A stretch of DNA of 64,000 nucleotides from Gammaproteobacteria bacterium (lineage in GTDB: Bacteria; Pseudomonadota; Gammaproteobacteria; Pseudomonadales; Azotimanducaceae), in contig JAAXKB010000028.1 in NCBI GenBank assembly GCA_012269545.1, forward strand, positions 1 through 64,000. The letters run 5' to 3'. The translations under genes and the position numbers were made by a program. Positions 11,801-21,466 of this stretch are shown piece by piece. Within the stretch, counting starts at the first letter, position 1; every line of letters begins with the position of its first letter. The notes under the pieces are model-generated. The model saw only the letters and a program-made list of their open reading frames with translations. It did no database searches and had not been told where the DNA came from.

Positions 11801-12096
11801 CGCAGCTGCCAGTTGTTGGCTTGATCCTGGATTCGAATCGCTCGGGTAAGGGCGTTGTCTTTGTGCAACGCGTCCAGCACGCGTTGCTTCATCTCCATGG
11901 CGGCCGCGCGCGTAAAAGTAATCGCTAAAATTTCTTCTGGCCGCTGTACATGTGCCAGGAGATGCAGATAGCGCTCGACGAGCAAGGACGTTTTTCCGGA
12001 GCCGGCGGGGGCTTGGACTATGAACGATTGTTCCCAGTTCAGGGCGCGTTCGCGCTCGTGTTGGTCTGGTGGCGCCTGCCGGCGAGTCATACGCAC
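8860..12096 (-). CDS. UvrD-family helicase/nuclease, AddA/RecB-like
   Basis: Walker A APAGSGKTSLLVERYLHLL, ITFTRAAAMEMKQRV, DEFQDTSRSQ, C-terminal PD-(D/E)XK-like FVIDRLFVSDGHWWIVDFKTS. Confidence 0.88.
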   Translation of the reverse strand: MRMTRRQAPPDQHERERALNWEQSFIVQAPAGSGKTSLLVERYLHLLAHVQRPEEILAITFTRAAAMEMKQRVLDALHKDNALTRAIRIQDQANNWQLRSNPHLLKIQTIDSFATELATQIPGEQSADGMRIEDKPEALYQQAARDVLGQLFARESSFIYISEFLAALDNNADSAERLLTIMLGKRDQWLDVARLITSLALQDSSALTDTLDRAIHDLRSAILTPLEQSLSPRDHAMVQRIAQATEQEANIKSLLPIILTQSGTIRKTVDRRQHIAFTDKLLKEETVAWLKDLDERKLTGVLQAGSRLPDVLDNPGTLIATGVTLALAAAELEALLQNRRSLDFTGMLIRASKGLRDEHGPTDLALYWDYRIKHLLIDEFQDTSRSQYEFFSLLTEGWEANDGNTFFAVGDPMQSIYRFRDADVSIFSRCWEHGLPNIVLEPIQLSANFRSAKALVNWNNELFSTLFPKNSLPELGAIRFSPATAQRDESAASKAGGYCRAPGVILKNFGDERQEAEAIAQHIVELTQGLTANDSGTIGILCRARGDLPVLLQALKRSGIPFTSTDIDSLAEEPIVRDLLSLHRLLLRPVEPLAWFSILRSPMVGLTLEQLEAFADSADIFGLAEHYAKSEPALARFTQAYAWAQSRLYELPICEVIEGCWMRLGGTDAYPVSKLPHAQRWFDLLESMDEKGSDPDALLTKTGDLYAQDASQSRVQVMTIHKSKGLEFTHVILPNLGRRPRTQETDLLLWRPTQNGLLIGIKQDPVHQWLTFEEKSRNENEIKRLLYVACTRAEHSLWLSTALADERPAGLAKYLPAMDTVEPHKPTGTALPTESLTKSKDTVAVDRQGYFARLPREYRWENPAMRAAADAADSTPDEASIANEAAPEADERSNRFNLSLGNLVHLALAHVGNGLLMQKPFEQHLLEAAMYDWLPRLDATPDQWPDVMAHALAQIARTLEDPAGLWLLQPHPHGRFEWPVTTVINANPKRFVIDRLFVSDGHWWIVDFKTSAPANGITTDHFVAEEVLRYRAQLAQYQHILEILVREQREHDEGAALPDVPIKTALYFTALSRLERIN

Positions 12097-14729
12097 TGCT
12101 CCGGCTCACGCTTTTTTTCATCTACGCGGCAAAGCGGTTGCAGTTCGCAGTGGCGGCAGGCGTTCGGCAGGGGGTTAACGCGGGCGTCTCCAGCGGCAAT
12201 CTCTGCAGACAGGCCAATCAAGTGTCGACGCCACATCTGTCGCTGTTGTGTCCAGCCTGATTCTGCTGCAGTGGTTTTGACTGGAGAGTTTTTGCCTTCC
12301 GCTAGCTGTTCTGATTCACCCGCTATACCAACGAGTTTCTGCTCTTGGTTGCGAACCTGAGCGTAGTAAACACCGGCAATGTCCTCACGTATCAAAGCGT
12401 AACTCGGCAGCTGCGGCGCGCTCGGGGATTCGCCCAAGGCAGGAGCAGTTGTGACGCGTCCTGTTTTGTAGTCGATGAGCACCATGGCGCCGTCCACCTC
12501 ATCCAAACGGTCAATTCGCAGATCGAAAAACAAATCGCCAAGTTCCAGTGTGTATCGCTGCTCGGTTTCTACGACCCGGAAGGGAGTGCGTTTTGACTCC
12601 ATGGCAAGCCAGTCCATCACCAGCTGTGTGAGACGACTTTGTTCGGCAACGATGAAAGGCTCGGGTAAATGTTTGTAGCGGGCGATGGCCTGCTCACAAA
12701 GTTCCTCGATGACCGTTGCCGGCTGCGACAGGGCCAGCGAAGATTCAGGGTAGCGTTGAAAGTAATGTTCCATTACCCAATGCAGGGCGTTGCCTCGTTC
12801 CATGGCGTTCAGAAAATCCCTCGCAGGTATTGGGCTTCGCAACCCCAAGCGATGCGTGGCAAATCCCATGAAGGCGCATTTGGCATGGCTCTCCAAACGA
12901 CCGCTGCCACCGCTGACCGGCCCAGCCGGAATGGCTGAACCCTGGGTGTCTTGACTCGACGCCAGTTTGATGTCGCCAGGCTGCATGAAGGGATGTCGCA
13001 GACTGAGGTTGAACGTAAACGGTGTTAAGTCGTCCGCGGCAGTTGACTGTGCCTGTCTATGGCCCTGTTTTTTTTCGCCGTCTAGGGCGGCCAACGCCGT
13101 TGGCTGCACTGGAGCGCCGTTTTGGGAGTTGGTGAAACTCAAATGCAGCGTTCGGGAGCGTCTGATCCACGAAGCCATGGTGCGTTCTGCAAACTCCAGT
13201 TCCTGCGATTGCGAACAGCGCGGAACGCCATGACTTAGCGCAACCTGTCGGGGAATAAAGGCCGAGAGTTTCGATTTTCCGGGGAACTGTTCGGCGCTCA
13301 TCCCGCACACCCACAGATGGTTAAAATTCAGACCAGTGGTCTCAAGCATGCCCAGTACTTGAATGTTGGCGGTTTGGCGCTGGGGGGCAAAGGTTTGATC
13401 TAACGCCCAATCGATCAGTTCTAGCGCGTCCGCATAGTTCAGTAGCGTGTCGTCCGCATCAGTAGCAAGGGTGGTGAGGATTTCCTGAATTTTCACAGTG
13501 GCTTGAAACTGGATCGAGCCCAGATCGCTTGTGGCAGGCCAGCGGACGCTTGTGAGCAATTTGCCTACGAACTCAATCCAGACGTCAAGGCGGGCTCTGG
13601 ACGGGATGCTTTGGATCAAATCGATCAATGGTTGTGCTTCTTCAAACCGAGCAAAAGCCGCCGGCGATACTGTCCGTCGGGCCCAACGAGGCCATTCCTT
13701 GCGTAGGCCCTCACACCATGGCAGCGAAACAAAGGGAGAGTTGAGCAATGGCGATAGTGTCGCCTGATCGGCGGGCTGTCTGATCCAGTTCAACAGGACT
13801 TTTGCATGCCGCCAGACCGGCTGTCCGACCAAGCTCTTGCCACCGGACAGATCAAAGATCGGATCCCGGCTGTCTCGTTCGGGGCTCAACGTGGCTGCGA
13901 ATTGACGTAGCACCCGGTCGTAATGCGTGCTGAGATCGGGAACAACGACACCAATCTTTGCTTCCGGTTCGGCTCGGTGGCGCTCTGCGCACCATTGCGC
14001 CGCAGCCATTAATTCTTCGCCAAACGTCGCGAATCCTTGTGGTTTCAGCGGGGTCGCCGCGACGGTATGGCGTGACGCGGCAGCGTCAAGGCCGAGGTCG
14101 GATTGAAAGGCATGCAGCCAGATACCTTGCTGGAGCAATCTCACACAGCCATTGTGGGTAAGATGTAATAACGAAAAAAAATCACTTTCTGCCGGCGACA
14201 AGTGCTCCACGTCTACCAGCACAATTGGCTGGCCCAGCGACTGAGATATTTCCTCCACGTGTTCCGCAAGCTGCAGCGGTAAATCAGCTGCGACGATTTC
14301 ATCGCTGCCGAGTGGAGGCGCGGCACGGCGACACCAGTCACCGAAGTAAGTGCTGCGCGCGGATTGCATTAACGGGTGATCTAACGCAATGCCGTAGCGT
14401 CGGGTTACCAGCCAGTCCTGAATTACGGCCTGACATTGATGCCTGAGCCCTTGGGGTGCCGTTTGCTGAAAGCGCAGGTTAAGTGCTTGCTGGGAGAGCA
14501 GTTGGGTTTTGATCACACCCCGCTGTTTGAGCGATTCATGTAACGAAAGCCAAAAGCCTGTCAGGCTTGTGCACTGCAAACTTGGCCAAGCTTGGACCCC
14601 GCGTGCAATCTGTGCTTGGTCGAATGCTGTAGCGTATTCTCGAGCAAGACGCTCATTGGGAGTAATGACAAGGGAGCGAGCAATATCGTCCAAGTGTTCG
14701 GGTGAAATGTGCGCGAAAGCGGCGTGCAT
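12087..14729 (-). CDS. AddB-like PD-(D/E)XK nuclease family protein (resembles the 'probable DNA repair protein' TIGR03623-type family)
   Basis: Nuclease motif RIDRLDEVDGAMVLIDYKTG; C-terminal CRHCELQPLC (CX2CX5C) plus upstream HAKCAF cysteine; overlaps the AddA-like gene by 10 nt. Confidence 0.85.
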   Translation of the reverse strand: MHAAFAHISPEHLDDIARSLVITPNERLAREYATAFDQAQIARGVQAWPSLQCTSLTGFWLSLHESLKQRGVIKTQLLSQQALNLRFQQTAPQGLRHQCQAVIQDWLVTRRYGIALDHPLMQSARSTYFGDWCRRAAPPLGSDEIVAADLPLQLAEHVEEISQSLGQPIVLVDVEHLSPAESDFFSLLHLTHNGCVRLLQQGIWLHAFQSDLGLDAAASRHTVAATPLKPQGFATFGEELMAAAQWCAERHRAEPEAKIGVVVPDLSTHYDRVLRQFAATLSPERDSRDPIFDLSGGKSLVGQPVWRHAKVLLNWIRQPADQATLSPLLNSPFVSLPWCEGLRKEWPRWARRTVSPAAFARFEEAQPLIDLIQSIPSRARLDVWIEFVGKLLTSVRWPATSDLGSIQFQATVKIQEILTTLATDADDTLLNYADALELIDWALDQTFAPQRQTANIQVLGMLETTGLNFNHLWVCGMSAEQFPGKSKLSAFIPRQVALSHGVPRCSQSQELEFAERTMASWIRRSRTLHLSFTNSQNGAPVQPTALAALDGEKKQGHRQAQSTAADDLTPFTFNLSLRHPFMQPGDIKLASSQDTQGSAIPAGPVSGGSGRLESHAKCAFMGFATHRLGLRSPIPARDFLNAMERGNALHWVMEHYFQRYPESSLALSQPATVIEELCEQAIARYKHLPEPFIVAEQSRLTQLVMDWLAMESKRTPFRVVETEQRYTLELGDLFFDLRIDRLDEVDGAMVLIDYKTGRVTTAPALGESPSAPQLPSYALIREDIAGVYYAQVRNQEQKLVGIAGESEQLAEGKNSPVKTTAAESGWTQQRQMWRRHLIGLSAEIAAGDARVNPLPNACRHCELQPLCRVDEKKREPEQCV

Positions 14730-14866
14730 TGAATGAGTCTACCCAAGTACCCAGTGAGGCGACAATCTTTTGTCGGTGATGGTATCCACCACCTCGAACT
14801 CCGGTTAACATCGTACTGTTCAGAGCCGGCTACGGCATTTTTTTAGTTAAACGGACACAGACAGTT

Positions 14867-14986
14867 ATGTGGCACCTCATAGAAGATTTTTTCGACCAGA
14901 ACCTTGTGATGAAAGCCTTTCTGGGCTTGGGCTGGTTATCCATTTTGATCATGTTCTGCAGCTTGGTTCAGCAGGTGATGGCCTGA
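14867..14986 (+). CDS. Possible 39-aa membrane microprotein
   Basis: Reading: MWHLIEDFFDQNLVMKAFLGLGWLSILIMFCSLVQQVMA; single hydrophobic helix; not in the supplied ORF track because short. Confidence 0.4.
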   Translation: MWHLIEDFFDQNLVMKAFLGLGWLSILIMFCSLVQQVMA

Positions 14987-15047
14987 CGATTATGGTCAGT
15001 TGTACCGGAACATCTCGCAATAACAGCCGAATCGAGGTCCTCAGGTA

Positions 15048-15446
15048 ATGTGGCTTGCAACGCTTACGTCTGATCAGCGAGAGGCTATGCTGCGCTTGGC
15101 GCACAACGTCATCGTATCCGATGGCCTGCTGGATCCCAACGAAGAGGGGATGCTTGAGGCGTTTCGGCGGGAAATGGGTGTTTCTGCCGATTTCGAAATT
15201 GAGTATTTGGACTTAGAGGGTGTGGAACAAGTATTCCCGGATCGCCGCGGTCGGCTCATTGTTCTGATTAACCTGTGCAAGCTGAGCTATGCTGACGGTG
15301 CCTTCGAGATTGAAGAAGAGTGTTTGATCAACGAAATACGTAAGGCATTCGACGTTAGTGAGGTGCACTTCAATATGCTCCAGCACTGGACAAAACGTCT
15401 GCTGGACCTTGAAGCTGAAGGAGCGGCACTGTTGGATTTGGCTTGA
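15048..15446 (+). CDS. TerB-like (TerB/DjlA N-terminal fold) protein
   Basis: Helical TerB-like pattern: LAHNVIVSDGLLDPNEEGMLEAFRREMG ... LSYADGAFEIEEECLINEIRKAF. Confidence 0.65.
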   Translation: MWLATLTSDQREAMLRLAHNVIVSDGLLDPNEEGMLEAFRREMGVSADFEIEYLDLEGVEQVFPDRRGRLIVLINLCKLSYADGAFEIEEECLINEIRKAFDVSEVHFNMLQHWTKRLLDLEAEGAALLDLA

Positions 15447-15516
15447 GCCGAGTTGAATTAAATTCGCAGGACCGATGAACCAAATCATTTCAAAATGGCG
15501 ACGCTGAGGAATCATT

Positions 15517-15726
15517 TTGGACTTAGAAAACGATCAAGAGCAGCAGTTGCGTTGGCTTGAAACTCTGAGGACGGAGCATCGAGATTTGGATGTTGCGATC
15601 AACCACCTGATGTCCAGTCGTCATCACGACAATATGCGGATACAGCGCCTGAAGCGTCGGAAACTCAAACTCAAGGATGCTATCCACAAGCTGGAGAGCG
15701 AGTTGATTCCTGATCTGGATGCGTAA
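15517..15726 (+). CDS. YdcH/DUF465 family small coiled-coil protein
   Basis: LRTEHRDLDVAINHLMSSRHHDNMRIQRLKRRKLKLKDAIHKLE. Confidence 0.85.
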   Translation: MDLENDQEQQLRWLETLRTEHRDLDVAINHLMSSRHHDNMRIQRLKRRKLKLKDAIHKLESELIPDLDA

Positions 15727-15727
15727 A

Positions 15728-16669
15728 ATGGTGCAGCAGTCACAGTCGGGCAGGCGAGGGGATGGTGGCAACAGGCCCTTAACTGTGGGGATTTCATCAA
15801 CGGCCCTGTTCGATCTCAGCGTTTCAAATGAGATCTACCAGCAAGAAGGGTTGGAGGCCTATCGGCGCTACCAGATCTCGAAAGAAGACACGGTCTTGGA
15901 GCCCGGCGACGGCTTCTATCTTGTTGAAAAGCTGTTAAATATCAATAAGATATTTAATGAACCTCGAGTGGAAATCTTGCTCCTTTCGCGCAACTCCGCC
16001 GATACCGGCCTGCGGGTTTTTAACTCCATTAAGGCTCACGAACTGGACATTACCCGCGCAGCATTCTGCGGCGGGGAATCGCCATATCGCTATATCCAAG
16101 CCTTTCATTGTGACTTGTTTCTTTCCACTTATGCCGACGATGTAAGACAGGCTCTGGCGCAGAATATTGCTGCCGCGACGCTGCTGGGCAGAACTCGGCC
16201 GCCGAAAGAGTCGGATGACGGGTTGCTGAAACTGGCTTTTGATGGCGACTCCGTGCTGTTTTCCGACGAAGCCGAGCGTGTATATCAACAACAAGGCCTG
16301 GAAGCCTTCAGCGAATCCGAACTGGATCAGGCCAATCAATCTCTGGCCGGAGGGCCCTTCAAGGGTTTCTTGGCCGCCATGCACGGGCTGCAGCAAGAGT
16401 TTCCTGACGGTGAAAGCCCCATTCGTACGGCCTTGGTCACAGCGCGGGGCGCACCAGCCCATGAGCGGGTGATTCGGACATTGCGCGAATGGGATATTCG
16501 GCTGGACGAGTCCTTGTTTCTCGGCGGAATGGACAAGACCGAGTTTTTGCGAGCTTTTGAAGCAGACATTTTTTTTGACGATCAAGCGACGCATTGTGAT
16601 CGTGCTGCGCCCCATATCCCCTCGGGCCATGTGCCTCATGGCGTGGTCAATTCCACAGAATTAGAATAA
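15728..16669 (+). CDS. 5'-nucleotidase (cN-I-like, PF06189 type)
   Basis: TVGISSTALFDLSVSNEIYQQEGLEAYRRYQ...VEILLLSRNSADTGLRVFNSI...RAAFCGGESPYRYIQAFHCDLFLS; start could also be 15719. Confidence 0.85.
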   Translation: MVQQSQSGRRGDGGNRPLTVGISSTALFDLSVSNEIYQQEGLEAYRRYQISKEDTVLEPGDGFYLVEKLLNINKIFNEPRVEILLLSRNSADTGLRVFNSIKAHELDITRAAFCGGESPYRYIQAFHCDLFLSTYADDVRQALAQNIAAATLLGRTRPPKESDDGLLKLAFDGDSVLFSDEAERVYQQQGLEAFSESELDQANQSLAGGPFKGFLAAMHGLQQEFPDGESPIRTALVTARGAPAHERVIRTLREWDIRLDESLFLGGMDKTEFLRAFEADIFFDDQATHCDRAAPHIPSGHVPHGVVNSTELE

Positions 16670-16698
16670 AAAATTTTTTTTTATAACCGTTGCTGTAA

Positions 16699-17721
<1,023 letters not shown>

Positions 17722-17743
17722 CTCAACACATACGCTGAGCGAA

Positions 17744-18499
17744 TCAGACCTGCGTGATGGGAATGATGTTCTGTCCATGCAGGCCGCATTCCTTCTGCGT
17801 TGCTTCTTCCCACCACCAGCGCCCAGCCCGCTCGTGTTCGAATGGGCTGACTGCGCGGGTGCAGGGTTGGCAGCCGACGGAAATAAAGCCTCGGTCGTGT
17901 AATGGATTGTAGGGCACTCGGTTTTCTCGGATGTAGTGCCAGATGTCTGCTGAGGTCCACTGTGCGAGGGGATTGAACTTGGTCAGATCGTTTTCGTCTG
18001 TCGAAAAGGCTTCATCGTATTGACGCAGTGGAACATTACTTCGAGTGACGCTTTGATCTTGGCGTTGCCCGGTTATCCAAGCATCTAAAGTTGCCAGCTT
18101 CTTGCGCAGGGGCTGGACCTTTCTGACGCCGCAGCATTCTTGATGTCCGTCTTCGTAGAAGCTGAACAACCCCTTCGCCTTGACCAGATTTTGCACCCCC
18201 TCTGGGTCTGGGTTTAGCAGTTCGATGGGTTGATCGTACTGCTTTCTGATGGTCTCGAAGAATTCGTAGGTTTCGCTGTGCAGTCTGCCGGTGTCGAGTG
18301 AAAATACATCAATGGTCCGGCCAAGTTTGCGGATGAGGTCGATGAGTACCACGTCTTCAGCGCCGCTGAAAGACAGAGCGATGCTCCCCGGTCTAAATTC
18401 GTTGAGCGCCTCGCGCAGCAGGTTTTGCGTAGCGCGTAGGCGAGCAGACGCAGAGTCTTCCTGTTCTGTCGGATTTGTTTGAGCAGAATTCGCATTCAT
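17744..18499 (-). CDS. cysH: Phosphoadenylyl/adenylyl-sulfate reductase, 4Fe-4S APS-reductase type
   Basis: IALSFSGAEDVVLIDL, SLDTGRLHSETYEF, ECCGVRKVQPL and GCQPCTRA cysteine pairs. Confidence 0.9.
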   Translation of the reverse strand: MNANSAQTNPTEQEDSASARLRATQNLLREALNEFRPGSIALSFSGAEDVVLIDLIRKLGRTIDVFSLDTGRLHSETYEFFETIRKQYDQPIELLNPDPEGVQNLVKAKGLFSFYEDGHQECCGVRKVQPLRKKLATLDAWITGQRQDQSVTRSNVPLRQYDEAFSTDENDLTKFNPLAQWTSADIWHYIRENRVPYNPLHDRGFISVGCQPCTRAVSPFEHERAGRWWWEEATQKECGLHGQNIIPITQV

Positions 18500-18636
18500 A
18501 ATCGAGCCAAGCCTCCGGGCAAGTGATCGGCAATCGGTGGCCATACAGCCAATGCCGCGCACATTAACAGGCGGAAAATCGTTAAAAAAAGAATCTGTTG
18601 CTATATGCTTACGCCAAATTTTTTTAGGGGGTTGCG

Positions 18637-19242
18637 GTGGATATTTTGTGTCTTGATTTGGAAGGCGTGCTGGTTCCAGAGGTTTGGCAAGCAGTGGCCA
18701 AGGAGACACAGATACCGGAGTTACTTAAAACAACTCGGGACATTCCCAACTATGACGATTTGATGAGCTACCGACTTGGAATCATCGATCGACACGACAT
18801 AACGCTGAGCCAAATTCAGGCAGAGATTGCAAAGCTGGCGCCTCTGCAAGGTGCCGCAGAGTTTCTGCGCTGGGCCCGTCAGCGCTTTCAGGTGGCGATC
18901 ATTTCAGACACGTTTTATGAATTTGCCGCCCCGTTGATGGCTCAACTTGATGAACCGTTTTTGCTGTGTCACAGGCTGCAGATCACGAACGACCGTATCA
19001 CCGGGTATCGACTACGTCAGGCCGACCCAAAACGCTGTTCGGTCAAAGCGTTCAAGTCCCTAGAGCTGAGCGTCATTGCGGCGGGAGATTCCTTCAATGA
19101 TGTTTCAATGCTGGAAGAGGCGGATGCGGGCATATTTTTCCAAGCGCCGGAGAATGTGCGCGAGCAGTTCCCTCAATATCCCTTAGCGCACGATTATCAG
19201 GAGCTGCAATCGCTTATCCTTGCGGCTCAAAGCCGTTTCTAA
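18637..19242 (+). CDS. thrH: Bifunctional phosphoserine phosphatase/homoserine phosphotransferase ThrH
   Basis: GTG start; MDILCLDLEGVLVPEVWQAVA...TRDIPNYDDLMSYRL...AAGDSFNDVSMLEEADAGI; HAD family. Confidence 0.92.
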   Translation: MDILCLDLEGVLVPEVWQAVAKETQIPELLKTTRDIPNYDDLMSYRLGIIDRHDITLSQIQAEIAKLAPLQGAAEFLRWARQRFQVAIISDTFYEFAAPLMAQLDEPFLLCHRLQITNDRITGYRLRQADPKRCSVKAFKSLELSVIAAGDSFNDVSMLEEADAGIFFQAPENVREQFPQYPLAHDYQELQSLILAAQSRF

Positions 19243-19321
19243 CCGCTTCTGGGGGCGCACGGCGCAAGCAAGTTCGGTAGCATGGGCGTAACGGCCAAAT
19301 TTTACAGTTGGAGACCACTTC

Positions 19322-20206
19322 ATGAGCCAAGGTCAGAAATTTCGCGCAGCGATCAGCGCGGCGGCCCCAAGGCCGCTACAGATACCCGGCACCATTAACG
19401 CCTACACCGCTTTAATGGCAGAACGGGTAGGGCATCAGGCCATCTATCTGTCGGGCGGCGGTGTGGCAAACGCGTCTTATGGTCTGCCCGACTTGGGTAT
19501 GACGTCATTAAACGACGTGCTGGAAGACGTTAGACGCATCACTGGCGCAACGGATTTGCCGCTTTTGGTCGACATCGATACGGGCTGGGGCGGCGCTTTC
19601 AACATCGCCAAGACCGTGCGGGACATGATCGCCGCAGGCGCAGCGGCAGTGCACATTGAAGATCAGGTGTCACAGAAGCGATGTGGCCATCGCCCAAATA
19701 AGGCCATCGTATCTGTGCAGGAAATGGTGGATCGCATCAAGGCCGCTGTGGATGCGAAAACCGATAACGATTTTGTCGTGATGGCGCGAACGGACGCCCT
19801 TTCGGTAGACGGGATAAACGCAGTAATCGATCGCGCCGGCGCTTTCGCTGAAGCTGGCGCGGACTCGATTTTCGCCGAGGCGATGACTGAGATCGACATG
19901 TATCGGCCAATTATTGAGGCCGCGGGTGTGCCGGTTTTGGCCAACCTGACCGAATTTGGGCAAACGCCCCTGTACCACGTGGACGAATTGGCAGAAGTTG
20001 GCATAGCCATGGCGCTGTACCCTTTGTCCGCGTTCCGAGCAATGAACAAAGCCGCATTGGCGGTCTATCAAGCGTTGAAGGATGAAGGCAGTCAAGCCAG
20101 TGTGGTAGACACCATGCAAACGCGCATGGAACTGTATGACTTCTTGGGCTATCACGCCTATGAAGAAAAATTGGACGAGTTGTTCGCCAGTCAAGGCAAC
20201 GGCTAA
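19322..20206 (+). CDS. prpB: Methylisocitrate lyase
   Basis: [54 protein letters not shown]. Confidence 0.95.
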   Translation: MSQGQKFRAAISAAAPRPLQIPGTINAYTALMAERVGHQAIYLSGGGVANASYGLPDLGMTSLNDVLEDVRRITGATDLPLLVDIDTGWGGAFNIAKTVRDMIAAGAAAVHIEDQVSQKRCGHRPNKAIVSVQEMVDRIKAAVDAKTDNDFVVMARTDALSVDGINAVIDRAGAFAEAGADSIFAEAMTEIDMYRPIIEAAGVPVLANLTEFGQTPLYHVDELAEVGIAMALYPLSAFRAMNKAALAVYQALKDEGSQASVVDTMQTRMELYDFLGYHAYEEKLDELFASQGNG

Positions 20207-20249
20207 GTAACGTTCGCAAATCGTAAAAACTGCGGCAAAGGAGAAACAA

Positions 20250-21374
20250 ATGGCTGAAAAGAAATTGAGTGGAGCGGGGCTGCGCGGCCAAAGCGCAGGC
20301 AGCACCGAGCTTTGCACCGTGGGCAAGAGCGGAACCGGATTGACCTATCGGGGATACGACATCACCGATTTGGCAGACAATGCGACCTTCGAAGAGGTGG
20401 CGTATTTGATCTTCTACGGCGAGCTGCCGACTGCCGGTCAACTCGACGACTACCACCAAGTGCTAAAGGCAAATCGCAAACTTCCCGCTACCTTACTGGA
20501 AGTGCTGGAACGTATACCCGCTGACGCGCACCCGATGGATGTGATGCGAACAGGTTGCTCAATGCTGGGCAATTTGGAGCCGGAAGGAGACTTCTCCAAT
20601 GAGCAGGCCGTGGCCAATAGGCTGCTTGGCGCGTTGCCGGGCATCATCAACTACTGGTACCGCTTCAGTCATGACGGCGTACGCATTGATACGGATACCG
20701 ATGCCGACTCTCTGGCGGGCCATTTTCTAGAGACATTGACAGGTAAAAAGCCTAGCGCATTGCATCAGCGAGTGATGGACGTTTCCCTCATTCTGTATGC
20801 AGAGCACGAGTTCAACGCCTCGACGTTCACCGCCAGAGTGTGTGCTTCAACGTTGTCTGACATGCATTCCTGTGTCACCGGGGCGATTGGATCGCTACGC
20901 GGCCCTCTGCATGGCGGAGCCAACGAAGCGGCGATGGAACTGATCGAAAAGTTCGCAACAGCGGACGAAGCAAGCACTGGTTTGTTGGGCATGCTGGAGC
21001 GGAAAGAAAAGATCATGGGCTTCGGTCATGCCATCTATAGCACCTCGGATCCGCGCAATGTGATCATTAAGCAGTGGGCAGAGAAACTGGCGAACGAGGC
21101 GGGAGACACGGTGCTGTATCCGGTTTCATGCGCGATCGAAAAAGTCATGTGGGATGAAAAAGCACTGTTTGCTAACGCGGACTTCTTTCACGCCTCGGCC
21201 TATAACTTCATGGGCATTCCCACGAAATTGTTTACACCGATCTTTGTGTGCTCGCGGGTTTCGGGCTGGAGTGCTCACGTCATGGAGCAGCGCGCAAACA
21301 ACCGCATCATTCGTCCCAGCGCGGATTACATAGGCCCAGAGCCTCGGGTTCTGACACCGCTGGCGGACCGCTAG
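20250..21374 (+). CDS. prpC: 2-methylcitrate synthase
   Basis: LSGAGLRGQSAGSTELCTVGKSGTGLTYRGYDI...PLHGGANEAAMELIEKF...MGFGHAIYSTSDPRN. Confidence 0.95.
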   Translation: MAEKKLSGAGLRGQSAGSTELCTVGKSGTGLTYRGYDITDLADNATFEEVAYLIFYGELPTAGQLDDYHQVLKANRKLPATLLEVLERIPADAHPMDVMRTGCSMLGNLEPEGDFSNEQAVANRLLGALPGIINYWYRFSHDGVRIDTDTDADSLAGHFLETLTGKKPSALHQRVMDVSLILYAEHEFNASTFTARVCASTLSDMHSCVTGAIGSLRGPLHGGANEAAMELIEKFATADEASTGLLGMLERKEKIMGFGHAIYSTSDPRNVIIKQWAEKLANEAGDTVLYPVSCAIEKVMWDEKALFANADFFHASAYNFMGIPTKLFTPIFVCSRVSGWSAHVMEQRANNRIIRPSADYIGPEPRVLTPLADR

Positions 21375-21389
21375 AAGATCTTATTGGTG

Positions 21390-21413
21390 CCGCCTGCCTT
21401 CTCTGGCAGGCGG
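21390..21413. terminator. Strong GC hairpin between convergent prpC and prpF
   Basis: CCGCCTGCC TTCTCT GGCAGGCGG: 9-bp perfect stem, 6-nt loop; no U-tract. Confidence 0.5.
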
Positions 21414-21466
21414 TGAGCGCGCGGCTCTCGTCTGACGTGCTGATGCCACGCTGAAGCGGGCAGCGA

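Noticed and set aside
15935-16639. 234-aa antisense ORF
   Set aside because: Antisense to the well-supported 5'-nucleotidase gene; no domain recognised.
16667-16684. A-run/T-run tract after the 5'-nucleotidase gene as an intrinsic terminator
   Set aside because: There is no GC-rich stem preceding the T-run; more likely AT-rich upstream region of cysB.
19670-20459. Long antisense ORFs opposite prpB/prpC
   Set aside because: Overlap strongly supported genes and show no domain; typical of GC-biased shadow ORFs.
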